The position numbers were made by a program, and so were the translations under genes. Below are positions 25,647 through 32,093 of a stretch of DNA of 46,209 nt, piece by piece. Source of the DNA: Bacteroidota bacterium (lineage in GTDB: Bacteria; Bacteroidota; Bacteroidia; Chitinophagales; Saprospiraceae). Position 1 is the first letter of the stretch. The number at the start of each line of letters is the position of its first letter. The notes below the pieces were generated by a model that searched no databases, was not told where the DNA came from, and saw only the letters and a program-made list of their open reading frames with translations. Where the stretch lies: positions 1 through 46,209 of the forward strand of contig DROJ01000479.1 of the NCBI GenBank assembly GCA_011321935.1. Direction: 5' to 3'.

Positions 25647-26126
25647 ATGTCCATGTCCAGTCATAGTTCCAGTCAGTTTAAATTCAACGGCATCCTCGGG
25701 GTTGTCCTTTTGGTTGCTTTTTTTGTCGGTATTTTTTTCATCATGTCCGGTATTTTTTGGGTACTGAAATGGGTAGCGCCCGTGATGTTGGTTGCCGCTT
25801 TTATCATTGACCGTTCCGTGGTGACCGGCTATGTCAAATGGCTGATCGACACTGTAAAATCCAATCCTTTGTTTGGTATCGGGGCCATTGTTTTTACCAT
25901 TATCGGTTATATGGTGGTGTTCCCTTTTTTATTGGCAAAAGCACTTTTCAAGAAAAAAGTAAAAGAAGTAACCCAAGATTTTGAAAACAGACAGCAGGGC
26001 GAATTTGTGGATTACGAAGAGGTGAGCAGCGAACCCAAAAAAGAAGAAACCCTCGAATTGCCGAGGCTGGAAAGAATGGAACGGCGGCAGCAAAAAAGGA
26101 ACGATTACGATAATATGTTCGAGTAA
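25647..26126 (+). CDS. membrane protein of unknown function
   Basis: 159 residues. The N-terminus is Ser-rich (MSMSSHSSSQFKFNG) and hydrophilic. Three hydrophobic stretches follow: GVVLLVAFFVGIFFIMSGIFWVL, WVAPVMLVAAFIID and LFGIGAIVFTIIGYMVVFPFLLA. A charged cytosolic-looking tail of about 55 residues (KKKVKEVTQDFENRQQGEFVDYEEVSSEPKK...) ends LERMERRQQKRNDYDNMFE. No known domain recognised. It ends in a clear terminator. Confidence 0.75.
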   Translation: MSMSSHSSSQFKFNGILGVVLLVAFFVGIFFIMSGIFWVLKWVAPVMLVAAFIIDRSVVTGYVKWLIDTVKSNPLFGIGAIVFTIIGYMVVFPFLLAKALFKKKVKEVTQDFENRQQGEFVDYEEVSSEPKKEETLELPRLERMERRQQKRNDYDNMFE

Positions 26127-26150
26127 TAAAAATGGTTTTTTGAAAAATAA

Positions 26151-26189
26151 AAGCCCCCAAGTTCATGGTTGAACTTGGGGGCTTTTTTT
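26151..26189 (+). terminator. intrinsic terminator after the membrane protein gene
   Basis: A perfect 15-bp stem AAGCCCCCAAGTTCA (26151-26165) with its complement (26170-26184), loop TGGT, followed by a T-run. It lies 25 nt after the stop. Confidence 0.9.
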
Positions 26190-26213
26190 GTGAAAAGAAT
26201 TCAAATCTGTTAG

Positions 26214-26279
26214 GCCGTCTCCGTGCCCTTCCAAAAGAGGGGGACAATTCCCCCTCTTTTGGAAGGGCACGGAGACGGC
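26214..26279. repeat. 66-nt perfect palindrome (GCCCTTCC family)
   Basis: 31-bp perfect arms around CAAT, with core GCCCTTCCAAAAGAGGGGGA. A near-identical copy begins at 46151 and runs off the window (G for A in the arm, AATTAATT centre). A degenerate copy lies at 12139-12174. This is an interspersed palindromic element in this genome. Confidence 0.9.
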
Positions 26280-26371
26280 TATCAACTACTTCCCTTGTGC
26301 TTATATATTCTTGTTTCCAGTCATCTCATTCATCTATAGAGTAAGACTTCAGGTGACAAACAAAGCGATAC

Positions 26372-26410
26372 TCAGACTGCGGACTGTTGGACTGAAGACT
26401 GCCGACTGCC
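26372..26410. repeat. CAGTCNN heptamer array inside a coding end
   Basis: Read on the minus strand, CAGTCGG, CAGTCTT, CAGTCCAA, CAGTCCG and CAGTCTGA lie in near-perfect 7-nt register and encode the last 12 residues and the stop of the DAHP synthase gene. The same unit, CAGTCCG, forms the plus-strand array at 34764-34813. Confidence 0.75.
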
Positions 26411-27475
26411 CTCCTCGTTCATCACTTTCGTTTGGTGCGAAATAGACTCCTGGTGGATGGCCCTCAAAACCGTTTCGACAAAACGCTTGCTCAGGTTTTT
26501 TTCTTCGCCTTCGGCAAATGCCTTTTCGAGGATTTCGTTCCAGCGGGAAGGCTGCAGGATGGCGATGTTGTTTTCCTTTTTATACTCGCCGATCTGGTCT
26601 GACAGCTTCATGCGGGCGCCAAAGAGGTTCATCAATTGCGCGTCTATTTCGTCAATTTCATGGCGCAGGAAATCAATCGTTTTCAGGAAAGAAGTATTCT
26701 CCGTCGTCTGTTCCCGGACGACCAGTTCTTTTACCAACACCCCAAAGCGGTGGGGGGTAATCTGCTGTGCAGCGTCGCTCCAAGCATTGTCGGGCGTGGG
26801 GTGGACTTCGGTCATCAGGCCATCGTAATTGAGGTCGAGTGCCTGCTGTGCTACTTTTTGCAGCATGTTGCGGTTGCCGCAGATATGGCTGTTGTCGCAG
26901 ATGATCTGTAGGTCGGGGAATTGGCGTTTGAGTTCGATGGGCAATTGCCAAAGGGGGTTGTTGCGGTACTTCGTTTCGCCGTGAAAAGAGAAGCCCCGGT
27001 GGATGGCACCGATCTTCGTGATGCCCGCTTTGTAAATTCTTTCGATGGCGCCGATCCAAAGTTTGAGGTCGGCATTGATCGGGTTTTTTATCAAAACAGG
27101 AACATCGAGGCCGCTCAAAGCATCGGCCACTTCCTGCACCGAAAAGGGGTTTACGGTCGTCCTTGCCCCGATCCAAAACACATCAATGCCGTGCTTCATG
27201 GCAGCAAAAACATGCTGGGTATTGGCGACTTCGGTAGTCACTTTCAGGCCTGTTTCTTTTTTTACTCTTTGCAGCCATTTCAGGCCGGGCGCACCCACTC
27301 CCTCAAATGCGCCGGGGCGGGTACGGGGCTTCCATATGCCCGCCCGGAAAAGGTCAATGCCGACGTTTTTCAGCCCGCGGGCCGTTTCCAAAACTTGCTC
27401 CTCTGTTTCGGCGCTGCAGGGGCCGGCGATGAGGATGGGTCGCTCTTTTTTTTCAAAAACTGGTTGAAATTGCAT
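26372..27475 (-). CDS. bifunctional DAHP synthase / chorismate mutase
   Basis: 367 residues. N-terminal type I-beta DAHP synthase (about 1-260: LIAGPCSAETEEQVLETA, AGIWKPRTRPGAFEGVG, IGARTTVNPFSVQE, PVLIKNPINAD, IGAIHRGFSFHGETKYRN, DNSHICGNRN, MTEVHPTPDNAWSDAAQQIT). It condenses phosphoenolpyruvate and erythrose-4-phosphate, the first shikimate step. C-terminal AroQ-type chorismate mutase (about 270-350: LRHEIDEIDAQLMNLFGARMKLSDQIGEYKKENN). Fused mutase domains of this type make the synthase sensitive to prephenate/chorismate in Bacteroidota. It is the last gene of the Phe/Tyr operon. Its final 12 residues (GSRQSSVQQSAV) are encoded by a CAGTCNN heptamer array. Confidence 0.95.
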   Translation of the reverse strand: MQFQPVFEKKERPILIAGPCSAETEEQVLETARGLKNVGIDLFRAGIWKPRTRPGAFEGVGAPGLKWLQRVKKETGLKVTTEVANTQHVFAAMKHGIDVFWIGARTTVNPFSVQEVADALSGLDVPVLIKNPINADLKLWIGAIERIYKAGITKIGAIHRGFSFHGETKYRNNPLWQLPIELKRQFPDLQIICDNSHICGNRNMLQKVAQQALDLNYDGLMTEVHPTPDNAWSDAAQQITPHRFGVLVKELVVREQTTENTSFLKTIDFLRHEIDEIDAQLMNLFGARMKLSDQIGEYKKENNIAILQPSRWNEILEKAFAEGEEKNLSKRFVETVLRAIHQESISHQTKVMNEEGSRQSSVQQSAV

Positions 27476-27492
27476 GGTGTATGAATTATGGC

Positions 27493-27518
27493 TGTTGCCT
27501 GCCGGCAGGCAGGCAACA
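27493..27518. repeat. intercistronic palindrome
   Basis: TGTTGCCTGCC-GGCA-GGCAGGCAACA, an 11-bp perfect stem between tyrA and the DAHP synthase gene. There is no U-run, so it is unlikely to be a full terminator; it could stabilise or process the polycistronic transcript. Confidence 0.75.
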
Positions 27519-27521
27519 ACA

Positions 27522-28364
27522 TTATTTATCTAAAATTTCTCCAATCCGATTGGCCTTCTCCATTGCTTGGTGAATACCATCAAAATTGTTCTTTATCAAA
27601 AAACTCCTGAATTGCGATAGCACATTTATATGCTCGTCGAGCACGTCGAGGAGGTTGTCGCGGTTTTGGCGGAAGATGGGCGTCCACATGTCGGGGCTGC
27701 TTTTTGCGAGGCGCACGGTGGAGGCAAAACCACTGCTCGCCAGTTCAAAAATCTGCTTTTCGTCCTGCTCCTTTTCCAGCACCGTGAGGGCGAGGGCAAA
27801 GGAACTGATGTGCGAAATGTGCGAAACATATGCCGCGTGGACATCGTGGTTTTTGGCATCAATCCGCGCTATTTCCATGTTCATAGAGCGGTACATTTTT
27901 TCCACCAATTCGACGGCTGCCGGATCGCTGTCCTGTCCATCGCAGATGACGGTGAATTTGCCATCGAACAAATTTGGGATGGCCGCTTCTATGCCTGAAT
28001 ATTCGGTGCCTGCCATGGGATGGGTGGCCACGTAGTTTTTGCGCTTGGGATGGTCTTTCACCTTTTCTAAAATTCTTTCTTTGGTCGAGCCGACTTCTAT
28101 CAAAACCTGATCGGTCAGCATATCCAAAATTTGCGGCAGCAATTGCAGCATGGCATCCACGGGAGTCGCCAAGATAATGAGGTCGGCATTTTCGACCCCT
28201 TCTCTCAGGGGCATGTCCTCATCAATGATGCGGCGGCGCAATGCCTTGTCGAGGCTCTCCTGATGCTGGTCAACGCCGATTATTTTATCGGCAAAACCAT
28301 TCTCTTTTAATGTGATGGCCATGCTCCCTCCGATAAGCCCGATTCCGATGATTGTGATGGTCAT
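27522..28364 (-). CDS. tyrA: prephenate dehydrogenase
   Basis: 280 residues. Oxidises prephenate to 4-hydroxyphenylpyruvate with NAD(P)+, committing flux to tyrosine. N-terminal Rossmann motif ITIIGIGLIGGSMA, then VEVGST-like LIEVGSTKERIL, the active-site THPMAGTEYSGIEAA and the helical C-terminal dimerisation domain (HDVHAAYVSHISHISSFALA, SSGFASTVRLAKSSPDMW). No ACT or chorismate mutase domain, consistent with the mutase being fused to the DAHP synthase. Its ATG overlaps the upstream aminotransferase stop (ATGA), indicating translational coupling. Confidence 0.95.
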   Translation of the reverse strand: MTITIIGIGLIGGSMAITLKENGFADKIIGVDQHQESLDKALRRRIIDEDMPLREGVENADLIILATPVDAMLQLLPQILDMLTDQVLIEVGSTKERILEKVKDHPKRKNYVATHPMAGTEYSGIEAAIPNLFDGKFTVICDGQDSDPAAVELVEKMYRSMNMEIARIDAKNHDVHAAYVSHISHISSFALALTVLEKEQDEKQIFELASSGFASTVRLAKSSPDMWTPIFRQNRDNLLDVLDEHINVLSQFRSFLIKNNFDGIHQAMEKANRIGEILDK

Positions 28365-29617
28365 GCTATTGAATTTGGTGGTTTAACGATGTGATCGGTT
28401 AAATCAGGAGGTGACTTCAAGTCACCTCCTGATTTTATCCGCCCGATGGCCTCCTCAAATATTTCCTCTTTCGCGCATAAAGAAACGCGGATATACCTGT
28501 CGCCCTGCGACCCAAAAATACCCCCTGGCGTCAGAAAAACATGCGCACCGTAAAGCACCTCGCCCGAGAGTTCATAGCCGTCTTTATATCTTTCGGGCAC
28601 GCGCGCCCAAACGAACATTCCGCCATTTCCTTCCTCCCATTCGCAGCCGAGCATTTGTAATAATTCAAAAACTTTTTCCCGTCGCTTGGCATATATTTTA
28701 TTTAAATCAACAAACCAGTTTTGGGGCAATTGCAGTGCCTTTGCCGCAGCCAACTGAACGGGCTTGAACATGCCCGAATCCATGTTGCTCTTGAACTTCA
28801 GCACTGTTTGGATGAGGTCGGCATGGCCTGCCAATATGCCGACCCGCCAACCTGCCATGTTGTGCGATTTGCTGAGGGAGTTGAGTTCGAGGGCGGTGCC
28901 TTTTGCCCCGTCAACGGAGAGCAGGCTGAGGAGGTTTTTATTTAATATAAAACTATAAGGATTGTCGTTGACGACGAGGATGCGGTGCTTTTTTGCGAAA
29001 GCAATCAATTTTTCAAAAAAAGGTTTTGTGGCGCCTGCGCCTGTCGGCATGTTGGGGTAATTGACCCACATCACTTTCACTTTTTGCAGGTCTTTTTTAT
29101 TTAAAATATCGAGGTCGGGCAGCCAGCCATTTTCGGCAGAAAGGGGATATTTCATGACCCCTGCCCCTGCCAATTTTGTGGCCGTAGAGTAGGCGGGGTA
29201 GCCGGGGTTCGGCACCAGTGCGAGGTCGCCTTTTTCCAAAAAACTCATCGCAATATGGACGATGCCTTCCTTTGACCCGATGAGCGGAAGTACCTCGCTA
29301 TCGGCATTCAGTTTCACCTTAAAAAAACGCCCGTACCAAGCCGCAAAAGCAGCCCGCAGTTCAGGTACACCTTTATAACTTTGGTAAGCATGGGTGTCGG
29401 GCAATTGACTTTGGGCATTGAGTTCAGCGACTACTTTTGGGTGCGGAGGCAGGTCGGGGCTGCCGATGCCGAGGTTGAGCACGTCCTTGCCCTCGCTGCG
29501 CATGGCAGCTATTTCGCGGAGCTTTTTTGAAAAATAATACTCCTGAACGGCGTTGAGCCGGGTGGCCGGTGGTATGATGGTATTGCTGGTCATTTTATCA
29601 CTACTTAGGTTTTGCAT
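28361..29617 (-). CDS. class I/II PLP-dependent aminotransferase, probably aromatic/prephenate
   Basis: 418 residues. Fold-type I aminotransferase with PLP lysine Lys250 in LNSLSKSHNMAGWRVGI. Other marks: LGIGSPDLPPHP, AYQSYKGVPELR, LIGSKEGIVH, NPGYPAYS, VNYPNMPTGA and VNDNPYSF. It resembles the LL-diaminopimelate/aspartate aminotransferase group. Between pheA and tyrA it most likely transaminates phenylpyruvate and 4-hydroxyphenylpyruvate, or prephenate; this is inferred from context. A second possible start is MTSNTI (29593). The C-terminal tail of about 25 residues is encoded by an inverted repeat (28402-28434) and looks like later sequence accretion. Confidence 0.9.
   Translation of the reverse strand: MQNLSSDKMTSNTIIPPATRLNAVQEYYFSKKLREIAAMRSEGKDVLNLGIGSPDLPPHPKVVAELNAQSQLPDTHAYQSYKGVPELRAAFAAWYGRFFKVKLNADSEVLPLIGSKEGIVHIAMSFLEKGDLALVPNPGYPAYSTATKLAGAGVMKYPLSAENGWLPDLDILNKKDLQKVKVMWVNYPNMPTGAGATKPFFEKLIAFAKKHRILVVNDNPYSFILNKNLLSLLSVDGAKGTALELNSLSKSHNMAGWRVGILAGHADLIQTVLKFKSNMDSGMFKPVQLAAAKALQLPQNWFVDLNKIYAKRREKVFELLQMLGCEWEEGNGGMFVWARVPERYKDGYELSGEVLYGAHVFLTPGGIFGSQGDRYIRVSLCAKEEIFEEAIGRIKSGGDLKSPPDLTDHIVKPPNSIA
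28402..28434. repeat. 15-bp inverted repeat within the aminotransferase 3' end
   Basis: AATCAGGAGGTGACT and its perfect complement with a 3-nt loop. It encodes KSGGDLKSPPDL in the C-terminal tail of the aminotransferase, about 40 nt before the tyrA start. Both strands contain AGGAGGTGA, a Shine-Dalgarno-like string that is unusual here, but it is locked in the stem. Confidence 0.8.
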
Positions 29618-29670
29618 CCGATTAAATCGGGATGAAAATCTTGGCCGGAAGTTCCCTTCCGGTTACAACA

Positions 29671-30564
29671 TTAAACTTCAATATGCTCCCCCTGTCGGTA
29701 AACGCCCAGGATTTTCAGGTCAACGACGAGCGGCCGCAGCGACTCGATGCCCTGCCTCCACTGCACTTGCCCGTCGCAGATGAAATCGACAAAAAAGAAA
29801 TATTCCCATTTTTTTCCGGCGATGGGGATGGATTGGATTTTGGACAAATTGAGTTCATAAGCAGCCATCACGCTGAGTACTTTGTGGAGGCTGCCGACCG
29901 AATGGCTCACCGAAAAGCAGAGCGATACTTTGTCGGCGCCGGCAGGCACATCGGTATCTCCCTCGCGGTGCAAAACGAGGAAGCGCGTGTGGTTCTGTTT
30001 GTTGGTTTCGATGCTGGGGGCCAATATTTCGAGGCCGTACATTTCGGCAGCGAGGGTGCTTGCGATGGCACCGGTATTTTTCAAGTTTTTATCGCGGATA
30101 TGTTTGGCACTGAGGGCGGTGTCTTCTGCTTCCACCAAACGGATGTGCGGGTGTTGCTGGAAATATTTTTTGCACTGGGCGATGGCCATCGGGTGGGAAT
30201 AGACTTCCCGGAGGCCTTCTATTTTCTGGCCGGGCAGTGCCATCAGGTTTTGTTTGATGCGGAGGTATATCTCGCCGCTTGCCTCCAGCCCGTTTTCGAG
30301 CAGGCGGTAATAATTGCCGATGATGCTGCCTGCCAATGTGTTTTCGATGGCCATGAGACCGAGGTCGGCGGTCTTGTTCTGGATGGCCTGCACGAGGTCG
30401 TCGAAGGTGTCGCCGGGGACTATCTCGACTTCGCGGGTTTTAAAAAACTGCCTCGCCGCGATGTCGTGGAAGGCGCCGGGGTAGCCTTGTATCGCTATTT
30501 TCAGGGCGACCTGCGTGCTGCTGGCCTTGCCTTTATTTATTGTCGTACCGATCAATGTGTCCAT
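29671..30564 (-). CDS. pheA: prephenate dehydratase
   Basis: 297 residues. Converts prephenate to phenylpyruvate. Catalytic domain (about 22-205): IAIQGYPGAFHDIAA, LGLMAIENTLAGSI, VYSHPMAIAQC, DTALSAKHI, AIASTLAAEMYGLEIL, and the substrate-binding TRF motif (193-195, NHTRFLVL). The C-terminal ACT domain (about 212-290) carries SLHKVLSVMAAYELNLSKIQSIPIAGKKWEYFFFVDF, the usual Phe-binding regulatory module. First gene of the operon pheA - aminotransferase - tyrA - DAHP synthase/mutase. Its ATG lies 28 nt after a leader-controlled terminator, so both enzyme and transcript appear subject to feedback. Confidence 0.96.
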   Translation of the reverse strand: MDTLIGTTINKGKASSTQVALKIAIQGYPGAFHDIAARQFFKTREVEIVPGDTFDDLVQAIQNKTADLGLMAIENTLAGSIIGNYYRLLENGLEASGEIYLRIKQNLMALPGQKIEGLREVYSHPMAIAQCKKYFQQHPHIRLVEAEDTALSAKHIRDKNLKNTGAIASTLAAEMYGLEILAPSIETNKQNHTRFLVLHREGDTDVPAGADKVSLCFSVSHSVGSLHKVLSVMAAYELNLSKIQSIPIAGKKWEYFFFVDFICDGQVQWRQGIESLRPLVVDLKILGVYRQGEHIEV

Positions 30565-30591
30565 GTTGGGTATTTTATATTTTTATGAAAT

Positions 30592-30619
30592 AAAAAAAGT
30601 CCTGACGGTGCAGGACTTT
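30592..30619 (-). terminator. attenuator 2: terminator in front of pheA
   Basis: On the minus strand AAAGTCCTG (30619-30611) pairs with CAGGACTTT (30604-30596) around a CACCGT loop and runs into seven U. It stands 28 nt before the pheA start in the transcribed leader, so it can only make sense as a regulated terminator. Confidence 0.9.
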
Positions 30620-30664
30620 AGTTGTTTCGATTTATTCGATAAATATAAAAACAGCCAAAGCCCT
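30612..30664 (-). promoter_or_regulatory. attenuator 2: antiterminator pairing
   Basis: AGGGCTTTGG (30664-30655) begins at the base directly after the leader 2 stop codon. It can pair over 10 bp, with two G-U pairs, with CTAAAGTCCT (30621-30612). That segment includes most of the terminator's 5' arm. A ribosome standing at the leader stop would cover AGGGCTTTGG and let the terminator form; a ribosome stalled further back on Phe/Tyr codons would leave it free. A third hairpin, TTTATGG/CCATAAA (30681-30664), spans the leader end. Confidence 0.8.
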
Positions 30665-30724
30665 TTATGGGAAGCCATAAAAATAAAAGTTGTAAAATGA
30701 ATAAAATGATTGGTTAGGTTGCAT
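30665..30724 (-). CDS. Phe/Tyr leader peptide 2
   Basis: A 19-residue peptide, MQPNQSFYSFYNFYFYGFP. Nine of its residues are Phe (5) or Tyr (4), clustered at positions 7-18. The stop TAA abuts the antiterminator strand and lies within the small TTTATGG/CCATAAA hairpin. By analogy with the pheA and trp leaders of enterobacteria, ribosome stalling at uncharged tRNA-Phe or tRNA-Tyr would block the downstream terminator. It lies between terminator 1 and terminator 2 on the pheA leader transcript. It has no recognisable Shine-Dalgarno sequence, as usual in this phylum. Confidence 0.88.
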   Translation of the reverse strand: MQPNQSFYSFYNFYFYGFP

Positions 30725-30753
30725 GGCCAGAAAATTTATAAAAGGACAAAAAC

Positions 30754-30777
30754 AAAAAAGCCCCGCTTGCGGGACTT
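30754..30777 (-). terminator. attenuator 1: first leader terminator
   Basis: On the minus strand AAGTCCCG (30777-30770) pairs with CGGGGCTT (30765-30758, one G-U pair) around CAAG, followed by TTTTTT-G-TTTTT. It lies between leader peptide 1 and leader peptide 2. Confidence 0.85.
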
Positions 30778-30838
30778 CCAATTTTTATCTTCAAACCTGA
30801 TGAACAAAAATTCAGCCGTCCCTTATGCTTGGGCATAA
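30771..30838 (-). promoter_or_regulatory. attenuator 1: antiterminator and stop-codon hairpin
   Basis: GGGAC (30822-30818), directly after the leader 1 stop, can pair with GTCCC (30775-30771) in the terminator's 5' arm. The loop between them can add a second stem, AATTTTT (30812-30806) with AAAAATT (30786-30780). Upstream, TTATGC-CCAA-GCATAA (30838-30823) places the stop codon in the 3' arm of a small hairpin. The plan is the same as in attenuator 2. Confidence 0.7.
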
Positions 30839-30879
30839 AAGTAAAAGCTAAAAAAATAATTGTTCAGATGCAGGTTCAT
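30823..30879 (-). CDS. Phe/Tyr leader peptide 1
   Basis: An 18-residue peptide, MNLHLNNYFFSFYFYAQA. Seven of the eight residues from 8 to 15 are Phe (4) or Tyr (3). Its end (TTTTACTTTTATGCCCAAGC) closely matches the end of leader 2 (TTTTATTTTTATGGCTTCCC), and both are followed by CATAA(A)GGG. It starts about 14 nt after the predicted transcription start. It is the first of two leader peptides on the same transcript. Confidence 0.87.
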   Translation of the reverse strand: MNLHLNNYFFSFYFYAQA

Positions 30880-30899
30880 AAATTTCTTTGTTGTGGGGG

Positions 30900-30930
30900 C
30901 AAACATAGGGCTATTATCAGTGGGGCGCAA
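30900..30930 (-). promoter_or_regulatory. promoter of the Phe/Tyr operon
   Basis: On the minus strand, TTG (30930-30928), a 20-nt spacer and TATGTTTG (30907-30900). This matches the Bacteroidota TTG-N19/20-TAnnTTTG promoter. Transcription would begin near 30893, giving a leader of about 330 nt before pheA that contains both attenuators. Confidence 0.78.
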
Positions 30931-31020
30931 GTATTGGGAATTATTTTTTTGACAATGAAATCGCAAAATGATGATTGAAATCGCAAAATATGGCTTTCAT
31001 GAATCAATATTTTCAAAAAC

Positions 31021-31057
31021 AAAAAGCCCTGCAACCAAAGCGTTTGCAGGGCTTTTT
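31021..31057 (-). terminator. bidirectional terminator after the 31076 gene
   Basis: A 13-bp perfect stem, AAAAAGCCCTGCA with its complement (31045-31057). A-rich on the left and T-rich on the right. It lies 19 nt beyond the stop of the secreted-protein gene and insulates it from the Phe/Tyr promoter. Confidence 0.88.
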
Positions 31058-31075
31058 GTTTTTCCGAAAAAAATA

Positions 31076-31813
31076 TTACGGCCTGATATTGCGCTTGCTG
31101 ATGCGCACTGTTTTCAAGACTTTGTTCTCTTCGCCGACCATGCTCACGAGATAGATGCCGTCGGGCAAATCGGAGACATCGTAGTTGTTGGCATAAGAAG
31201 TGTCAAAAGTTTTGACCCGTTTGCCGAGGATATTCGATATCCAAAGTTTTTTCACAAAATTGTTTTCCGACAATGATATGTAGTTGGTGCTCGGGTTTGG
31301 ATAAATTCGCAGCCTTGCTTTTTGGGCTTCGCTGACGGGCGTCAAGCCATCTATGCACAGATCATATTCAGCGGTAGCCAAAATGTCGTTGGGGGCGTCA
31401 ACCGTACTGACGGTCACTTTGGGAGAACAGCAACCGGTCGTTCCTTTGGGCCGTATATGCAGGTCGAACAAAGAAGTCCCGCCATTGGGGGCGACCACCA
31501 AAGGTATGTTTGGCCCTGGCATGTTTGTGTTTATATTCGAGATGACACCGGTAGAGTAGCACTGGTTTTCATCGCAAAAAAGGAAATCCCATTTGCTGGA
31601 GCAGCCTGCATCAGCAGTGATTACTTCCCACCTCAGTTTCATGGTGTCCGCAGAATTGTTGGTAAGTGTTGCGTGAAAAACGGCTTCTGCGTAGTTATCG
31701 GTCAGGTCAACCTGTATCGTCCCCGTAAATGGGTTCGGGCTGATGGTAATGTCCTGTGCCTCCAACTGGAAGACAATGAACAAACAAAATAAAAAAGGTA
31801 CGAGTCGCTTCAT
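31076..31813 (-). CDS. secreted protein with type IX sorting domain
   Basis: 245 residues. Signal peptide MKRLVPFLFCLFIVFQLEAQ. The middle (about 20-165) is a beta-rich, cysteine-containing domain (GCSSKWDFLFCDENQCYSTGV, GTTGCCSPKVTV), resembling an immunoglobulin-like fold with possible disulfides. The C-terminal type A sorting domain spans about 168-245: LRIYPNPSTNYISLSENN, WISNILGKRVKTF, SDLPDGIYLVSM and KTVRISK. It should be exported by the type IX system encoded in this window. Function unknown. Confidence 0.82.
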   Translation of the reverse strand: MKRLVPFLFCLFIVFQLEAQDITISPNPFTGTIQVDLTDNYAEAVFHATLTNNSADTMKLRWEVITADAGCSSKWDFLFCDENQCYSTGVISNINTNMPGPNIPLVVAPNGGTSLFDLHIRPKGTTGCCSPKVTVSTVDAPNDILATAEYDLCIDGLTPVSEAQKARLRIYPNPSTNYISLSENNFVKKLWISNILGKRVKTFDTSYANNYDVSDLPDGIYLVSMVGEENKVLKTVRISKRNIRP

Positions 31814-31835
31814 ATCGTTTATTTTAGTGTGGCTG

Positions 31836-31843
31836 CAAATTTA
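31836..31843 (-). promoter_or_regulatory. -7 element of the 31076 gene
   Basis: Minus-strand TAAATTTG, 22 nt before the ATG, fits TAnnTTTG. No -33 TTG at the expected spacing. Confidence 0.5.
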
Positions 31844-32027
31844 GCCTAAATTACACTGCTATGCAGGAAAACTTTTTGCCAAAATGCTCAATCCCTGCCT
31901 CATTGTCAAGTTATTTACCATAACCTTAACTAGTAAAGGAGGTAGTCCGTGATTTTTTTTAAAATGAAAGGCGGTGTATCAGATGTAATGTTTTTTTTCG
32001 AGGGATTCATATCCTTCGCTGAAATAA

Positions 32028-32069
32028 AAGACGCCCCACTGTTTTGTTCTAAAACTTGCGGGGCGTCTT
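32028..32069 (-). terminator. terminator after the Omp28-like gene
   Basis: A 10-bp perfect stem, AAGACGCCCC with GGGGCGTCTT, and an inner GTTTT/AAAAC pair. On the minus strand it is followed by TTTATTTC. It lies 25 nt past the stop. Confidence 0.8.
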
Positions 32070-32093
32070 GTTTGTCTTTTTTTAAACCTGCAC

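Noticed and set aside
25498-25767. 89-codon plus-strand frame
   Set aside because: It crosses the 16-bp palindrome and overlaps the membrane protein gene in another frame.
29632-30588. 318-codon frame antisense to pheA
   Set aside because: It mirrors pheA codon structure; prephenate dehydratase motifs on the other strand are decisive.
30665-30680. A second leader frame starting ATGGCTTCCCAT on the pheA leader and running through terminator 2
   Set aside because: It encodes about 31 mixed residues without Phe/Tyr enrichment at the control point and overlaps the better leader 2 in another frame.
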